IMG/VR virus record: IMGVR_UViG_3300046167_000364
Coordinates: 1-58,241 of that record
Reading direction: 5' to 3' (one strand)
DNA length: 58,241 bases
Source of the DNA: a virus
How positions within the stretch are numbered: position 1 is the stretch's first letter; each line of letters starts with the position of its first letter. Made by a program: the position numbers and the translations under genes. Below are positions 43,501 to 52,916 of the stretch, one piece after another. Below the pieces are notes generated by a model, which saw nothing but the letters and a program-made list of their open reading frames with translations, was not told the DNA's origin and did not search any database.

Positions 43501-44619
43501 ACTGATGCACAGCTACAGCAAATTGTTGGTGCATTACCAGAAGGTTTGTCTCTTGCAGATGTAACCGGCGCACTAGAAACGGCAATGTCAGGTATTGCGT
43601 TAGGAACTGATATTGATTCAGCTACTAACACTATTACTGACGCCATTAGTGGATTAGCTTTTGCTACACCAGAAGATGTTGCTAATGCGCTTACCCAGTT
43701 TGGATTTACAGAAGATCAACTAAACCAGATAGCAAGCGTTATTCCCGAAGGTCTAAGCATTTCTGATCTTAACGACGCATTAGGCAGTGCTCTATCAGGT
43801 ATTGCTCTTGGCTCTGATCTAGAGACAGCAACAACGACAATCACTGACGCTATTGGCGGATTAAACTTTGCAACGGCAGATGATGTTGCTAACGCACTTG
43901 CTAACTTCGGTTTTAGTGAGGATCAGCTAAACCAAATTGCCGGAGTTATTCCTGAGGGTTTAAGTCTCAATGATTTAAATAACGCGCTTGGCAATGCTTT
44001 ATCTGGCATTGCGCTGGGCACTGACCTTGATACTGCAACATCCACGATTACGGACGCTATTGGTGGCCTTAGCTTTGCAACAGCTCAAGATGTCCAAGAC
44101 GCTCTTACTGCATTTAACTTTACTGAAAGCCAGCTCAATCAAATCTCTGGATTGCTTCCTGACAACTTAACTCAAACGCAAGTACAAGACTTATTAACTA
44201 CTTCGTTAAGCGGTGTTTCAACACAAGAAAATGTAGATGAGGCTTTTGCAACACTAACTACTAACCTAACTGCTAATTTAGGCGAGCTTGCTGAAGGCCA
44301 AGAAGAAATTCTTACAGGGCAAGAAGGTTTGTTTGGTGGGCAACAAGACATCCTTACAGGCGTTGGTGAAGAAAGCCAAAGGCTAGAAGACATCATTATG
44401 TCTAGCACTGGGTTGCTTGCGGCAATTGGCGCAGGTGGCCTTGGTGGCGCGCCTGCTAGACCTAGGCCGGAACCATATAGACCTTATATGGAAAAGTTAG
44501 ATTATGCGCCGGGTATGGTTGAAGCTTTAAAGCCGCAACAACAGGTAGACTACAACAAGGAAGTCGATAGGCTTTTAACAATGGGAATGGGTGGTAGAAA
44601 ACAGGGAATGCTTGTATGA
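40525..44619 (+). CDS. Giant repeat protein, 9-module form (unit B)
   Basis: 1364 aa. N-terminal about 450 residues are largely different from unit A apart from PYIPGVSLPNWLPTAGVIFLP. Pro-Glu hinge (EPEPEPAPQPEPEPAPQPE, around residue 460), 15-residue repeats like unit A, then nine modules (five in unit A), and an almost identical C-terminus. The extra modules are inserted among the first and second and again near the seventh. Likely a virion protein whose length can change by recombination. Confidence 0.75.
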   Translation: MAERGWFKNSEFSPDQWMELLNNYLRVYYEDQDSDDMDRVYRGQEAQALTRLFNDYANGEATVDDLVAFEIDFLSDVDGVTEWWDQTVSIAETDRIIETLETNPSDLANIPAPTGTKTNEYLETTAMSFVGTTPTSPITTVGGPSGQTIVIRGGTGVTMSIPQVLESGSIKDLLGVMVPYIPGVSLPNWLPTAGVIFLPTIKDAVEKVEEIITEVDISGAWEEGDIGEVIRDIGEIVVGAGTAAADVIEEKVKEVIGGVVGGVTDPTQAGAVLGGVLAGSFPSGIPDWLGGILSENVGRAVYGAARNVLVNSGTATEEQLPLTQETPEQDPALMFTHRGDNYFVNSESNEYFQLEEDAELEFDVDGLYSRADLEETGLETLESGTYQSLLDDYSFYALTEDIYQYPIKELVKRFEEEGGIMPGDFNLMDDESQYDFFINEFFNPTPTRQAPIVTDPEPEPEPAPQPEPEPAPQPEPEPESDAPITEEIFSDILGETEANILQGIADFGFTTPEDIVNAINEAGLLTPENLATTLAAAGFATPEDIGTALANSGFATPQDISDALSAAGFATPEDLATALSNAGYATPEDLVTALSETGFATPEDIATALTNAGLVTPQDLADAFDAAGLATPQDVIDAISAAGLATPQDIVDALDAFGFTEAQLEQIAGALPEGLTTDQLNTALNDALAGIATGTDLDTATTTITDAISGLGFATAEDVRTALEEFGFTDAQLEQIVEALPEGISASDLSTALEGIVVGADLDTAVTTITDAISGLSFATAEDVRTALSEFGFTDAQLEQIVNALPEGLSLTDVEGALSTALTGIATGEDLTNAVTTITDAFSNLDVASAQDVRDALSQFNFSEEQLNQIVNALPEGLSTEDLATALENVVVGADLDTAVTTITDAIGGLDIASAQDVRDALAEFNFTEDQLNQIINALPEGLSTDDLTTALSDVVVGDDLTAAVTTITDAIGGLDIASPDDVRNILSNYGFTDAQLQQIVGALPEGLSLADVTGALETAMSGIALGTDIDSATNTITDAISGLAFATPEDVANALTQFGFTEDQLNQIASVIPEGLSISDLNDALGSALSGIALGSDLETATTTITDAIGGLNFATADDVANALANFGFSEDQLNQIAGVIPEGLSLNDLNNALGNALSGIALGTDLDTATSTITDAIGGLSFATAQDVQDALTAFNFTESQLNQISGLLPDNLTQTQVQDLLTTSLSGVSTQENVDEAFATLTTNLTANLGELAEGQEEILTGQEGLFGGQQDILTGVGEESQRLEDIIMSSTGLLAAIGAGGLGGAPARPRPEPYRPYMEKLDYAPGMVEALKPQQQVDYNKEVDRLLTMGMGGRKQGMLV
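42040..44180 (+). repeat. Tandem coding repeats of the giant protein (unit B)
   Basis: About ten 45-bp units (to about 42500) followed by nine modules of about 190-200 bp. Several modules are near-identical to unit A modules while others (for example FGFTDAQLEQIVEALPEGI) occur only here. Confidence 0.8.
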
Positions 44620-45264
44620 CATACCTCAACTTAATGAATAATGTTCTTCGCCGTTTGCGTGAAGAAGAAGTAACAAACGTTACTGCTACCACTTACTCAA
44701 AGATGGTTAGTGACTACATTAATGACGCAAAAAAAATGGTTGAAGAAGGCTACAGACTGGTCTGCTCTTCGAGAAACAATCATTGTAACAACAGCCGCAT
44801 CTGACAATACCTACTCACTTACAGGTGCTGGCAACAACGTCAAAGTAATGTCAGTAATCAATGATACTCAAAACTGCTTCATGGAGTATCAGACTAAAGA
44901 TTGGTTTAACGATGCGCTGTACATCGCTAATGCTGTAGAGGGTGCGCCTAAATACTTTACCTATAACAGCGTTGATGGAAGCGGCGATACTCAGGTGTTA
45001 GTTGGCCCTACACCAGATGGCGTCTATACGCTTCGATTCGATGTAGTCAAAAGACAAGCCGATCTATTTAGCAACACTGACACCCTTTTAGTTCCTGCAA
45101 TGCCTGTTGTTCATTTGACGGTAGCATTGCTTGCGCGTGAGCGTGGCGAGACAGGCGGTACTTCTGCCGCTGAATACTTCGCCGTTGCTGACAGGTTCTT
45201 ATCTGACGCTATCGCTATAGACGCGGCCAAGCATCCAGAAGAGATGGTATTTAGGACGGTTTGA
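44616..45264 (+). pseudogene. Head-tail adaptor, frameshifted (unit B)
   Basis: Nearly identical to 8629-9276, but an extra A near 44747 (GAAGAAGGCTAC versus GAAGAGGCTAC) shifts the frame after MVEE. The downstream part (ATDWSALRETII to PEEMVFRTV) is intact in the other frame. The adaptor should be essential, so either this copy is defective or the base is an error. Confidence 0.85.
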
Positions 45265-45265
45265 T

Positions 45266-46790
45266 ATGGCTCAACAACTGCAAAGTATTAATCTTGTAGC
45301 ACCTGCTTTTAAGGGTGTTAACACTGAGGACTCTCCGCTTGCGCAAGATCCATCTTTTGCTGAGGTTGCGGATAATGCCGTAATCGACAAGCGAGGACGT
45401 ATTGCCGCACGCAAGGGCCACAGCGTTACTACAACCAATAAGACTGTACTTGGCAGTGATTCCATTCGGTCTATTAAAGAGTTCCGTGATGACGGCGGCA
45501 ACACTAAAATCTTCTCTGTTGGCAACAACAAGATCATTAGTGGTACAACCACGTTAGGTCGATGAGACTCCCGGCAGTTATACAATCACCGCTGATAACT
45601 GGAAGATGGTTACGTTTAATGACAAGATTTATTTCTTTCAAGGAACTTATGAGCCTCTTGTCTATGACAATGCAAGCGGATCAGTAGTCAAGTTAAGCAC
45701 GGTTGCAGGCGCTTCCGGCGCTTCTGACATACCTAAATCAAACGAAGTGTTAGCGGCATACGGTCGTCTTTGGTGTGCTGACATAAGCAACAACAAATCT
45801 ACTGTTTTCTGGTCTGACCTATTAATCGGTCAAAACTGGACAGGCGGTACTAGTGGCTCTATTGATATCTCCAAAGTATGGCCTGACGGCTATGACGAGA
45901 TTGTTGCGTTAGCCGCACATAATAGTCTTCTTATCATCTTTGGTAAGCACAGTATTGTGGCTTATCAAGGCGCTGAAGCTCCAGCAAGCATGACCCTAGC
46001 AGATACCGTTGCAGGTGTGGGTTGTGTAGATAGAGATACCGTGCAGTACACAGGCACTGATGTCTTGTTCTTATCACATACTGGCCTCAAAAGCTTTGGG
46101 CGAACAATCCAAGAGAAGTCTTTGCCGATTAGTAGCCTGTCAGGAAACATTACCAAGGACATTATTAACTCGCTACAAACAGAGAGTAGCTTCTTTAGAT
46201 CCGTGTATAGCCCAGAAGAAGGCTTCTATCTTTTAACGTTTGTTGGTCAGGATATTACGTATTGCTTTGACGTTCGCGGCACAACAGAAAATGGTTCGTA
46301 CCGTGTAACCCGCTGGGTATCTACAGGATTTACTTCGTATGCCAGAAAAGAAAATGGCGATCTACTGATTGGCACATCTAACGGGATTAGCGAGTACACA
46401 GGTTATACCGACAATGCTACGCCGTACCGATTTAAGTATTACAGCCCAAGCCTAACGTTTGGCGATAGCTCACGAATTAAGATCCTTAAAAAACTCAAGC
46501 CAACACTAGTAGGCGCAAACAATGCCACGGTGTTTTTGAAGTGGGCGTATGACTTTGAAGGTACGTACTCAACGGCTGAGTTTACGGTAGGTGACCAGAT
46601 AACAGGATTCTTTGGCGAGAGTGAGTATACGGCGGTTGAGTTTACTGGCGGCGCACTAACTAACCAAAGAAGTCTTAATGCAACGGGCTACGGCACTAGC
46701 GTTGTTGTGGGTTTAGAGGCGGATATTGATGGCTCTCAGCTATCACTACAAGAAATTAACGTAATGGCTTTGATAGGAAAGCTACTTTAA
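45266..46790 (+). pseudogene. Tail nozzle protein, frameshifted (unit B)
   Basis: Nearly identical to 9278-10801 with an extra G near 45557 (TTAGGTCGATG versus TTAGTCGATG). The first frame ends after about 99 residues; the second resumes at DNWKMVTFNDKIYFFQG and continues to the normal end. Second frameshift in adjacent essential tail genes. Confidence 0.85.
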
Positions 46791-46802
46791 CGGGAGTACA
46801 CA

Positions 46803-47789
46803 ATGGACGACGAATACAACATTGGCACACCATCTGATGTTCTTGGGGCGGGAGCTACGGGAAGTAATCCTATCATGGATGCTAGCAATGCTTTATCAGG
46901 AGGCGGCAACGGCTTCTTTGATTTCCTAGGAGGTCTTGCTGATTATGCAACCCAGCCCGGCGTTTTACTCCCAGGCATTCTTGGCGGCCTGCTTACGGGC
47001 GAAGCTTATGGGCGGTTAAGCGACATAGGGAAACAAGCACGAACAGGCGCAGAAGCATTAGCCGAACAGCAACTACAGCAAACGCAGTTTAGGCCGTTTA
47101 CTGTAACCACTGCTACTGGCGCTGGCTTTGGTACCCGTGTTGACCCTATTACTGGTGAAGTCAAAACAACCATGGGCCTATCTCCACAAGAACAAGCAAT
47201 GCAGTCACAGCTCTTAGGTGGCGCTGGCGGATTCTTTACAGGCGCCATGCAAGACCCTGCTATTCGTGAGCAAGAGCTATACGGGCAAATTAGGGCGGCT
47301 ACCGAAGCTGATGAGCGCATGGAGCGTCTTGGCTTGGAAGAGCGTCTAGCGGCTCAAGGCAGGCTCGGAGTGCGTACAGCGCAGTTTGGCGGCACACCAG
47401 AGCAGTTGGCTATGGAGCGGGCGCAACAACAAGCTATGGCTCAAGCAAGGCTTGGTGCGGCACAGCAAGCACGTCAAGAGCAAGTCCAACAATCTCAATT
47501 AGGCGGTCAGTTTTTGGGAATGGGCTACGTACCACAGCAACAACTTCTTGCGGCTACTCAACCTTCACAGCAGTTGGCGGCACTACAACAGCAGGCGCAG
47601 TTGCAAGGTGCTGGATTGTTTGGAGAGGCTTCTATGTCTGGCCTGGAATCACAGCTTATTGCAGAGCAAGCAAGAGCAAACTTGCTGGGCCAAATGGGTA
47701 CGGGTTTGTTAAGCGGCGCCTTTACACCACAGCAAACATCGCCAACAGAATCAATGGTTGGCAACTTTATTAGACAGCTTGGAGGCTAA
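46803..47789 (+). CDS. Gln/Ala-rich probable ejection protein (unit B)
   Basis: 328 aa. First 33 residues (DDEYNIGTPSDVLGAGATGSNP...) are unrelated to unit A; from GGGNGFFDFLGGLADYATQ onward it is almost identical to 10814-11770. Role as for that protein. Confidence 0.6.
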   Translation: MDDEYNIGTPSDVLGAGATGSNPIMDASNALSGGGNGFFDFLGGLADYATQPGVLLPGILGGLLTGEAYGRLSDIGKQARTGAEALAEQQLQQTQFRPFTVTTATGAGFGTRVDPITGEVKTTMGLSPQEQAMQSQLLGGAGGFFTGAMQDPAIREQELYGQIRAATEADERMERLGLEERLAAQGRLGVRTAQFGGTPEQLAMERAQQQAMAQARLGAAQQARQEQVQQSQLGGQFLGMGYVPQQQLLAATQPSQQLAALQQQAQLQGAGLFGEASMSGLESQLIAEQARANLLGQMGTGLLSGAFTPQQTSPTESMVGNFIRQLGG

Positions 47790-47791
47790 CA

Positions 47792-49216
47792 ATGGCTAAG
47801 TTTTCACAAGCATTTTTGCAGGGCATGCTACAGCCCTCCTATCAAAAAGGGTTGTTTACTGCCGCACAGCAGGCTGGGCAGTTGCCTACACAAATGCGTC
47901 AGATGCGCGAAGAAGAAGCGAAGAAACAGCAGGCGCTACAGCGTTACGATCAAGCGGTTCAGACAAGCGAGCAAGGTATTGCGGCGGCACAGCAAGGAGA
48001 TGTTAGCGCGCTTACAAATCGAATTGCAGAGCTTAGGAAGCAAATGGCATCCGCAACTACCCTTCAAGAAAAACAACAGATACGAGCTGAAATGGCTAAT
48101 TTACAGCGCCTTCAGCCTGGCGCTCAAAAGATTGCAGTAGGCAATAAAGCCCAATCAATTGTTCAAGGAGAAGAGGCGCTTAAGGATGAGTCTTTATCTG
48201 GCCCTGCAAGACTAGCTATAGAGCAAAGACTTGAATTTCTCAAACAAGATCCCGAGGCCATGAGCCAATACAACGAATTTAAAATGGATCAATGGCGAAC
48301 AGATCAGGCACAAAAAGAAATACAGTCTCAGCAATGGCTTGCAACAAACTCAGAGGCAATAAATAGAGCAATTACTAACAACGATATGGATGCTGTTGAG
48401 TCTATTGTTGAGGGTGCGGGAGAGTTTAGCGAGGCCGCTCAGTCATTCGTGGCAACATCATTGCGTAATGCAGATGCCATGGCTCGCTTTGAAGAAAACA
48501 GCATGGAGCGCAAAATCGCCCCAAGCGTTGATTACTACCAAGAGCAACTAGACGCACTCCCTGCTGAGATACGAAAGACTTTTAAAGGCACTTTTGATGC
48601 TTATAAGGATGCCGCAGATAAAGGATGGAATGGTAGCGAGTGGTCAACTGGAGAAAGGATGAGGGCCAAGCAACTAGAAAAAACACTGCAAGGCCAGCTA
48701 CGCGCTGTGTACAGCCAGATAGCCACCTCTGAATACTTTGCAAAACAAAAAGAAGGTGTTGCAAAAAGAGAGCAAATTGCCCAGTTAGAATTGCAAATTG
48801 CAACGCCAATGAGTTCTGAATATGTAAGACAAGGGCGAATACAGGCGGCTTCATTACTAAAAAAAGACGAAGAGCTTACTCAAGCAATGATAGATCAAGA
48901 GGCAAGGTCTCTTTATCAGATGGATCAAAGGCGTGCTATATCTCAACTTGCCGCACTTCGTGGTGAATCTCCTGAAGAAATGCCAATAGAGAATGCTGAG
49001 TCTGTAATAACTCAAGCTATGTCTGCAAATCCAGGCAAAACCAGAGATCAAGTTGTTAGCAGGCTAAAGGCGAAAGGCTTGATTCCTGGAGATTATGTAG
49101 AAGAAAAAGAGATAAAGACTCAAGAAGAAATGATAACAGAGCCGGGCCTAATCAATCCGTTTAGAGCAAGGATGAAGCTTGAGCAAAATCCATATCAGGG
49201 GCTTTCTGATGGCTAA
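47792..49216 (+). CDS. Internal virion protein, mosaic (unit B allele)
   Basis: 474 aa. Residues 1-33 match 11773-12924 exactly; the rest is different: Gln/Ala/Glu-rich helices (MRQMREEEAKKQQALQRYDQAVQ) and a C-terminal end with ITEPGLINPFRARMKLEQ. The body may bind its own partner encoded by the also-diverged next gene; the two probably moved together. Confidence 0.6.
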   Translation: MAKFSQAFLQGMLQPSYQKGLFTAAQQAGQLPTQMRQMREEEAKKQQALQRYDQAVQTSEQGIAAAQQGDVSALTNRIAELRKQMASATTLQEKQQIRAEMANLQRLQPGAQKIAVGNKAQSIVQGEEALKDESLSGPARLAIEQRLEFLKQDPEAMSQYNEFKMDQWRTDQAQKEIQSQQWLATNSEAINRAITNNDMDAVESIVEGAGEFSEAAQSFVATSLRNADAMARFEENSMERKIAPSVDYYQEQLDALPAEIRKTFKGTFDAYKDAADKGWNGSEWSTGERMRAKQLEKTLQGQLRAVYSQIATSEYFAKQKEGVAKREQIAQLELQIATPMSSEYVRQGRIQAASLLKKDEELTQAMIDQEARSLYQMDQRRAISQLAALRGESPEEMPIENAESVITQAMSANPGKTRDQVVSRLKAKGLIPGDYVEEKEIKTQEEMITEPGLINPFRARMKLEQNPYQGLSDG

Positions 49217-51755
49217 ATATGATGACCTGTTTAATGAAGACTACTCAACTCTTTTTGATGAAGACACTGAGTACAATGCGTTTCGATCTGCGACTACGGG
49301 GTTTATTGAGTCAGCCATAGGTGCTGGAGACGAGTTAGATGCAACTATACGCTTACTATCTGGTGAGGCACAAACCTGGGGGCAAGCAATAGGTCAGTCT
49401 AGAGCTGAACTCAAAGCGTTTGAAGACGCAAACCCTAACGCATCTATGGTTATTAATACGATGGGGTTTGGTGCAGGTTTGTTTATCCCCGGCGCTGGTA
49501 TAGCCAAGATTGCTCAAGCAGGAACCAAGTTAGATAGGGCGCTCAAAGTTGGCGGTCTGGGTGCGGCTGAAGGTGCTGTCTACGGATTCCTCAGCGGGGA
49601 AGGGGAAGGCAGGGCAACCAGTGCTGGCATTGGCGCTGTTGCTGGTGGCTCTCTTGGAGGATTGTCTGGCGCATATTTAACAAAGAATACAGATGAGATC
49701 AATAAAGCCACTCGCCTGCTGGATGCTCAGACCTATAAAGGCAAGGGTAGCTATATAGGCGGTGAAGAAGGCTTCCGCAATGTAGGTAGAGCAAAAGAAT
49801 CCTCAAGACCGGGAGTTACTTACGATACCAGTACGGCTAGTCGTCAGGTTCAGGATATCAAAGATGATGCAATTATTGTCGAACAGCCTGCCGGTGAAAG
49901 CGGAATTGTAGGTAATGTATTCCTTAGCACCAAAGATTGGATTGCCAAGAACGTGGGTGTTAGAGCGGCAAGACTGGCAGAAGACGCAGAGATAATGACG
50001 CGGCACGATCAAAGAGAGATTGATGAGATCTTTGATACGGAGTTTCTTACTGCCGCAGAGTTGTTCGATAACAATCAAGGCTTGAAGTCTTTGGCCTTAC
50101 GAATGAACAAGTCGATCAAGGAAGACAGGCGTGTTTCGTGGGAAAACTTTACTTCCGCCGCCAAAACAACAGAAGAGAAAGTTATTATCAGAAAGCTCGA
50201 AGAGCAGGTAAAGACTCTTCAGGGGCTGGACTTTGTTAAGCAGGGAGACATTGATTACTTCCCCACGAAAGCTATCGAAAAGATAGGCACAAAGGAAGCA
50301 AGGCCGGACGCTTACGACAACCCCATCAGGGCGCTAAAAGAGTATGCGGAAGACGTATCCGCATCAAGAGCGTTGGCCGCTAGGTTTGATATTGATACAA
50401 AGGATCTGCGCGCACCAAAGTCTGATATAGGCGAGAGCCGTCTTAACGTAGTTATCGAGGCGATTGAGAAAGAAGCAAAGAAGCAAGGAGCCTCTACGGA
50501 AGTAGCGGCAAACCTTGGTAACGGCTTGAGGTCTCAGTTTGTTGCCTCAAAGAAAGGCGGCAATACAGTGGGCGCGGTTGCTAGAAGAGTTACTTCATCG
50601 GCACTTCTTGCAAACCCAATGAACGCGATACTAAACATAGCCGAAGGTGTGACTGCCCCGATCTATCAGAATGGGGTCAAGGCATGGATGAAGACCGTTC
50701 CTCGCGCTGTGCTTTCTACGCTCAACTCAGAGCTTGGCGTTAAAAGCAAAGGCTGGATTTCAAACAAGGAGCTTGGGCTAGACAAAGACTTCATGGGTGA
50801 GATTGCCAACGCTGGAAAAAGAGCAATGGACGATACGGCAGAAGCCGCAAGTCTTACAAAGCTATTCCAAAAGGCAGTTCCCGGAATTGATGTCCTTAAC
50901 AAGACGCTATACAAATACTCTGGGGTTCAAACTGTAAACAGGATGGGCCAAGAGTTATTAAGCAACTCAGCAGTTCAACGAGGCATGGATCTTGCTAGCG
51001 ACGGCTCTGAGAAAGCTCTAGCCAAACTCAGAAAGCATGACGGCATGAGGGGGCTTACTGAGAGCGAGTTCAAGTCAACAGTACGCGCCCTGAAAGATAA
51101 AGACCTATCTAACCCTTACATAATTAACTTTGCTGGGGCGGCACTAAACAAGTGGCAACCAGTAAGCGCAAGCACAATGCCCAAGGCTTTCCATGACAAC
51201 CCTAACGGTCGCATGGCTTACAGTATGCTTTCTTACATGAACAAGCAGATGAACAGCTTGAGAAATGATGTTGGCCTTAACATCCTGAGAGCGCAAGAGA
51301 AGGGCCTTAACAGCAAGGAAGGCGCAGAGGCAATCAAGCTAGCCATGATTAACTCTGCTAAGTACGCGGCAATATTTGGCGTAGTTGCTGGCGTCTGGGA
51401 TGACTACAGGAAGACGCTTGACCTAACTAACGACAAAACACTTGAAAAGCTTTTGACCCCAGAGGGGGTTAGCTCCTCTCTTATGAATCAGCTAGCCTCA
51501 AACATGAGTAGCGGAATCCTAAACATAAGGGCTGAAGAGTACGGCGGCCAGCCAATAGAGCCGATACCTGCTCCGATATCTGCTGGGTTTAGGCTTGGCA
51601 GTGGCGTTGTTACCGCTGGAGAAAGAATGTTAACAGGGCAGAAGGAGCCACTGGCTCCGCTGTTGAGGGCAGGCCAAACCTATTTCCCTGGCCTTGCTAA
51701 CATCGACAGAGTTATGCGGATGACTGCTGGCGAAAGACTGTTAACTGAAGACTAA
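49209..51755 (+). CDS. Large ejection / internal virion protein (unit B allele)
   Basis: 848 aa from ATG 49209, which overlaps the previous stop; the ATG at 49179 lies inside that gene. Acidic N-terminus (MAKYDDLFNEDYSTLFDEDTEYNAFRS), then a hydrophobic Gly/Ala-rich stretch (GFGAGLFIPGAGIAKIAQAG, GIGAVAGGSLGGLSGAYL), then a long helical region. Remote relative of 12929-15583 with the same architecture. Probable DNA-ejection conduit protein. Confidence 0.6.
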   Translation: MAKYDDLFNEDYSTLFDEDTEYNAFRSATTGFIESAIGAGDELDATIRLLSGEAQTWGQAIGQSRAELKAFEDANPNASMVINTMGFGAGLFIPGAGIAKIAQAGTKLDRALKVGGLGAAEGAVYGFLSGEGEGRATSAGIGAVAGGSLGGLSGAYLTKNTDEINKATRLLDAQTYKGKGSYIGGEEGFRNVGRAKESSRPGVTYDTSTASRQVQDIKDDAIIVEQPAGESGIVGNVFLSTKDWIAKNVGVRAARLAEDAEIMTRHDQREIDEIFDTEFLTAAELFDNNQGLKSLALRMNKSIKEDRRVSWENFTSAAKTTEEKVIIRKLEEQVKTLQGLDFVKQGDIDYFPTKAIEKIGTKEARPDAYDNPIRALKEYAEDVSASRALAARFDIDTKDLRAPKSDIGESRLNVVIEAIEKEAKKQGASTEVAANLGNGLRSQFVASKKGGNTVGAVARRVTSSALLANPMNAILNIAEGVTAPIYQNGVKAWMKTVPRAVLSTLNSELGVKSKGWISNKELGLDKDFMGEIANAGKRAMDDTAEAASLTKLFQKAVPGIDVLNKTLYKYSGVQTVNRMGQELLSNSAVQRGMDLASDGSEKALAKLRKHDGMRGLTESEFKSTVRALKDKDLSNPYIINFAGAALNKWQPVSASTMPKAFHDNPNGRMAYSMLSYMNKQMNSLRNDVGLNILRAQEKGLNSKEGAEAIKLAMINSAKYAAIFGVVAGVWDDYRKTLDLTNDKTLEKLLTPEGVSSSLMNQLASNMSSGILNIRAEEYGGQPIEPIPAPISAGFRLGSGVVTAGERMLTGQKEPLAPLLRAGQTYFPGLANIDRVMRMTAGERLLTED

Positions 51756-52177
51756 TCCCAGCTAACAAACTCTAGCCACCCTGCTACACCCGAGGCTCGA
51801 TCGTTCTCCATACGTTCGGCTTCGGTTTTATAGTGTTTAGCGATTAGCTTCTGCTCCTTGTTCATCCTCTTACCGAGGTTTATATCCTCTGCTTTTTCCC
51901 TAATTAACTCCAAGGCACCTTCGCCATAGGTGTCAATATAATGACGCACGAAGTAATCAGGGTTACTGCCGTACTTCTGGTGACAGCCGTAGCAGTGAGC
52001 AAAAGCATTCAGGGCATCGTACCGGATACCCTTCTTTGATCGACTGAAGTAGTGGGAGCAGTGCAGTCCACTACTGTTTGACTCGTACTGTGAGCCACAC
52101 CCTTGGCACTTGAAGTCGTTACGTAGCCTTACGCACCTGCTGAACCAGTGATCTGCCGCTGTTCTTTTAAGCTTCAT
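51752..52177 (-). CDS. ninG: NinG-like recombination protein (unit B)
   Basis: 141 aa, strongly similar to 15580-16005 (CQGCGSQ, LHCSHYFSRSKKGIRYD, CYGCHQKYG). Overlaps the convergent ejection gene by four bases. Here a 51-aa gene separates it from NinB. Confidence 0.75.
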   Translation of the reverse strand: MKLKRTAADHWFSRCVRLRNDFKCQGCGSQYESNSSGLHCSHYFSRSKKGIRYDALNAFAHCYGCHQKYGSNPDYFVRHYIDTYGEGALELIREKAEDINLGKRMNKEQKLIAKHYKTEAERMENDRASGVAGWLEFVSWD

Positions 52178-52178
52178 C

Positions 52179-52334
52179 CTATTCTCCTTTGCTGTATCTA
52201 ATTATTTCTAACGGATCTTGGTCTGCATCCTTAAGAAACTTAATGCTTAGGTCTGGCATGATAGCCACGTCTCGCCCCGACCTTTCTGCCATTGTCACTG
52301 CTGATTGAATGGCTATCTCTACGTCGTCCTTCAT
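52179..52334 (-). CDS. Small protein between NinB and NinG
   Basis: 51 aa: MKDDVEIAIQSAVTMAERS then GRDVAIMPDLSIKFLKD and ADQDPLEIIRYSKGE. ATG overlaps the NinB stop (ATGA), and it carries the RBS GGAGAATAGG for NinG downstream. Absent in unit A, where NinB and NinG overlap directly. Likely a real inserted gene; function unknown. Confidence 0.65.
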   Translation of the reverse strand: MKDDVEIAIQSAVTMAERSGRDVAIMPDLSIKFLKDADQDPLEIIRYSKGE

Positions 52335-52756
52335 TTCAATTGATCCTTCAGTTGTTGAGGGAACGGTACATAGACTCCCTTATGCTCTGAGAGCCACCTA
52401 ATTAGCACCTCAGCGGCCTCCGAGAGCTGGGTAGGGGTTAGCTTAGCTGTTGACGACTTGCTGTGCATGGCCCCTATAACAGGCTTGTACAGCGTCTCTT
52501 TAACTAACACCTCAGTAAAAGGTATTTCTAGCTTGTCGCTAAATGGGTGCCGTACGTAATAGCCTGCGTCATTCAGCTCGTTAGCTATCTGCCTGAACCA
52601 TAGGTGCATGGCATTGTTCTGCCTGTCACTTCGCGTGGTGTCCTTGATTGTGTACAGGATGTGCTTGCCACTCTCATACTGATCTTTCACGAAGCTAATA
52701 AAGAAATCTAGCTTATCTTTCTTATCGACTATCCAGCGATGGGATGGATCGGTCAT
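52331..52756 (-). CDS. ninB: NinB-like recombination mediator (unit B)
   Basis: 141 aa from ATG 52756 (GAAGGAGATTTAT upstream). A longer open frame reaches back into the 9-bp repeats as GKLGKLGKL, but that is repeat sequence read in frame. Core TTRSDRQNNAMHLWFRQIANELNDAG is shared with 16002-16427. Confidence 0.75.
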   Translation of the reverse strand: MTDPSHRWIVDKKDKLDFFISFVKDQYESGKHILYTIKDTTRSDRQNNAMHLWFRQIANELNDAGYYVRHPFSDKLEIPFTEVLVKETLYKPVIGAMHSKSSTAKLTPTQLSEAAEVLIRWLSEHKGVYVPFPQQLKDQLK

Positions 52757-52916
52757 ATAAATCTCCTTCAGTTTGCCCAGTTTGCCCAGTTTGCCCTGTG
52801 TGCCCAAGGTTTAGGGGGCCCCTTTTACCTAAAACACGTCAAGGTGGGGGGTATATCATGGGCATTAGTGGCATTCTGGGCATTCTGAATCGGGCATTCT
52901 GGGCATTCTGGGCATT
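52757..52916 (+). repeat. Candidate origin: two 9-bp repeat arrays around an inverted repeat (unit B)
   Basis: CAGTTTGCC at 52769, 52778 and 52787 plus variant CTGTGTGCC; GGCATTCT/GGGCATTCT at 52870, 52878, 52892, 52901 and 52910. Between them lies TTTAGG (52810) with CCTAAA (52828) and an inner GGGGCCCC, unrelated in sequence to unit A's inverted repeat. A six-G run precedes the right array. Array order and position next to the ATPase gene are conserved. Confidence 0.6.
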
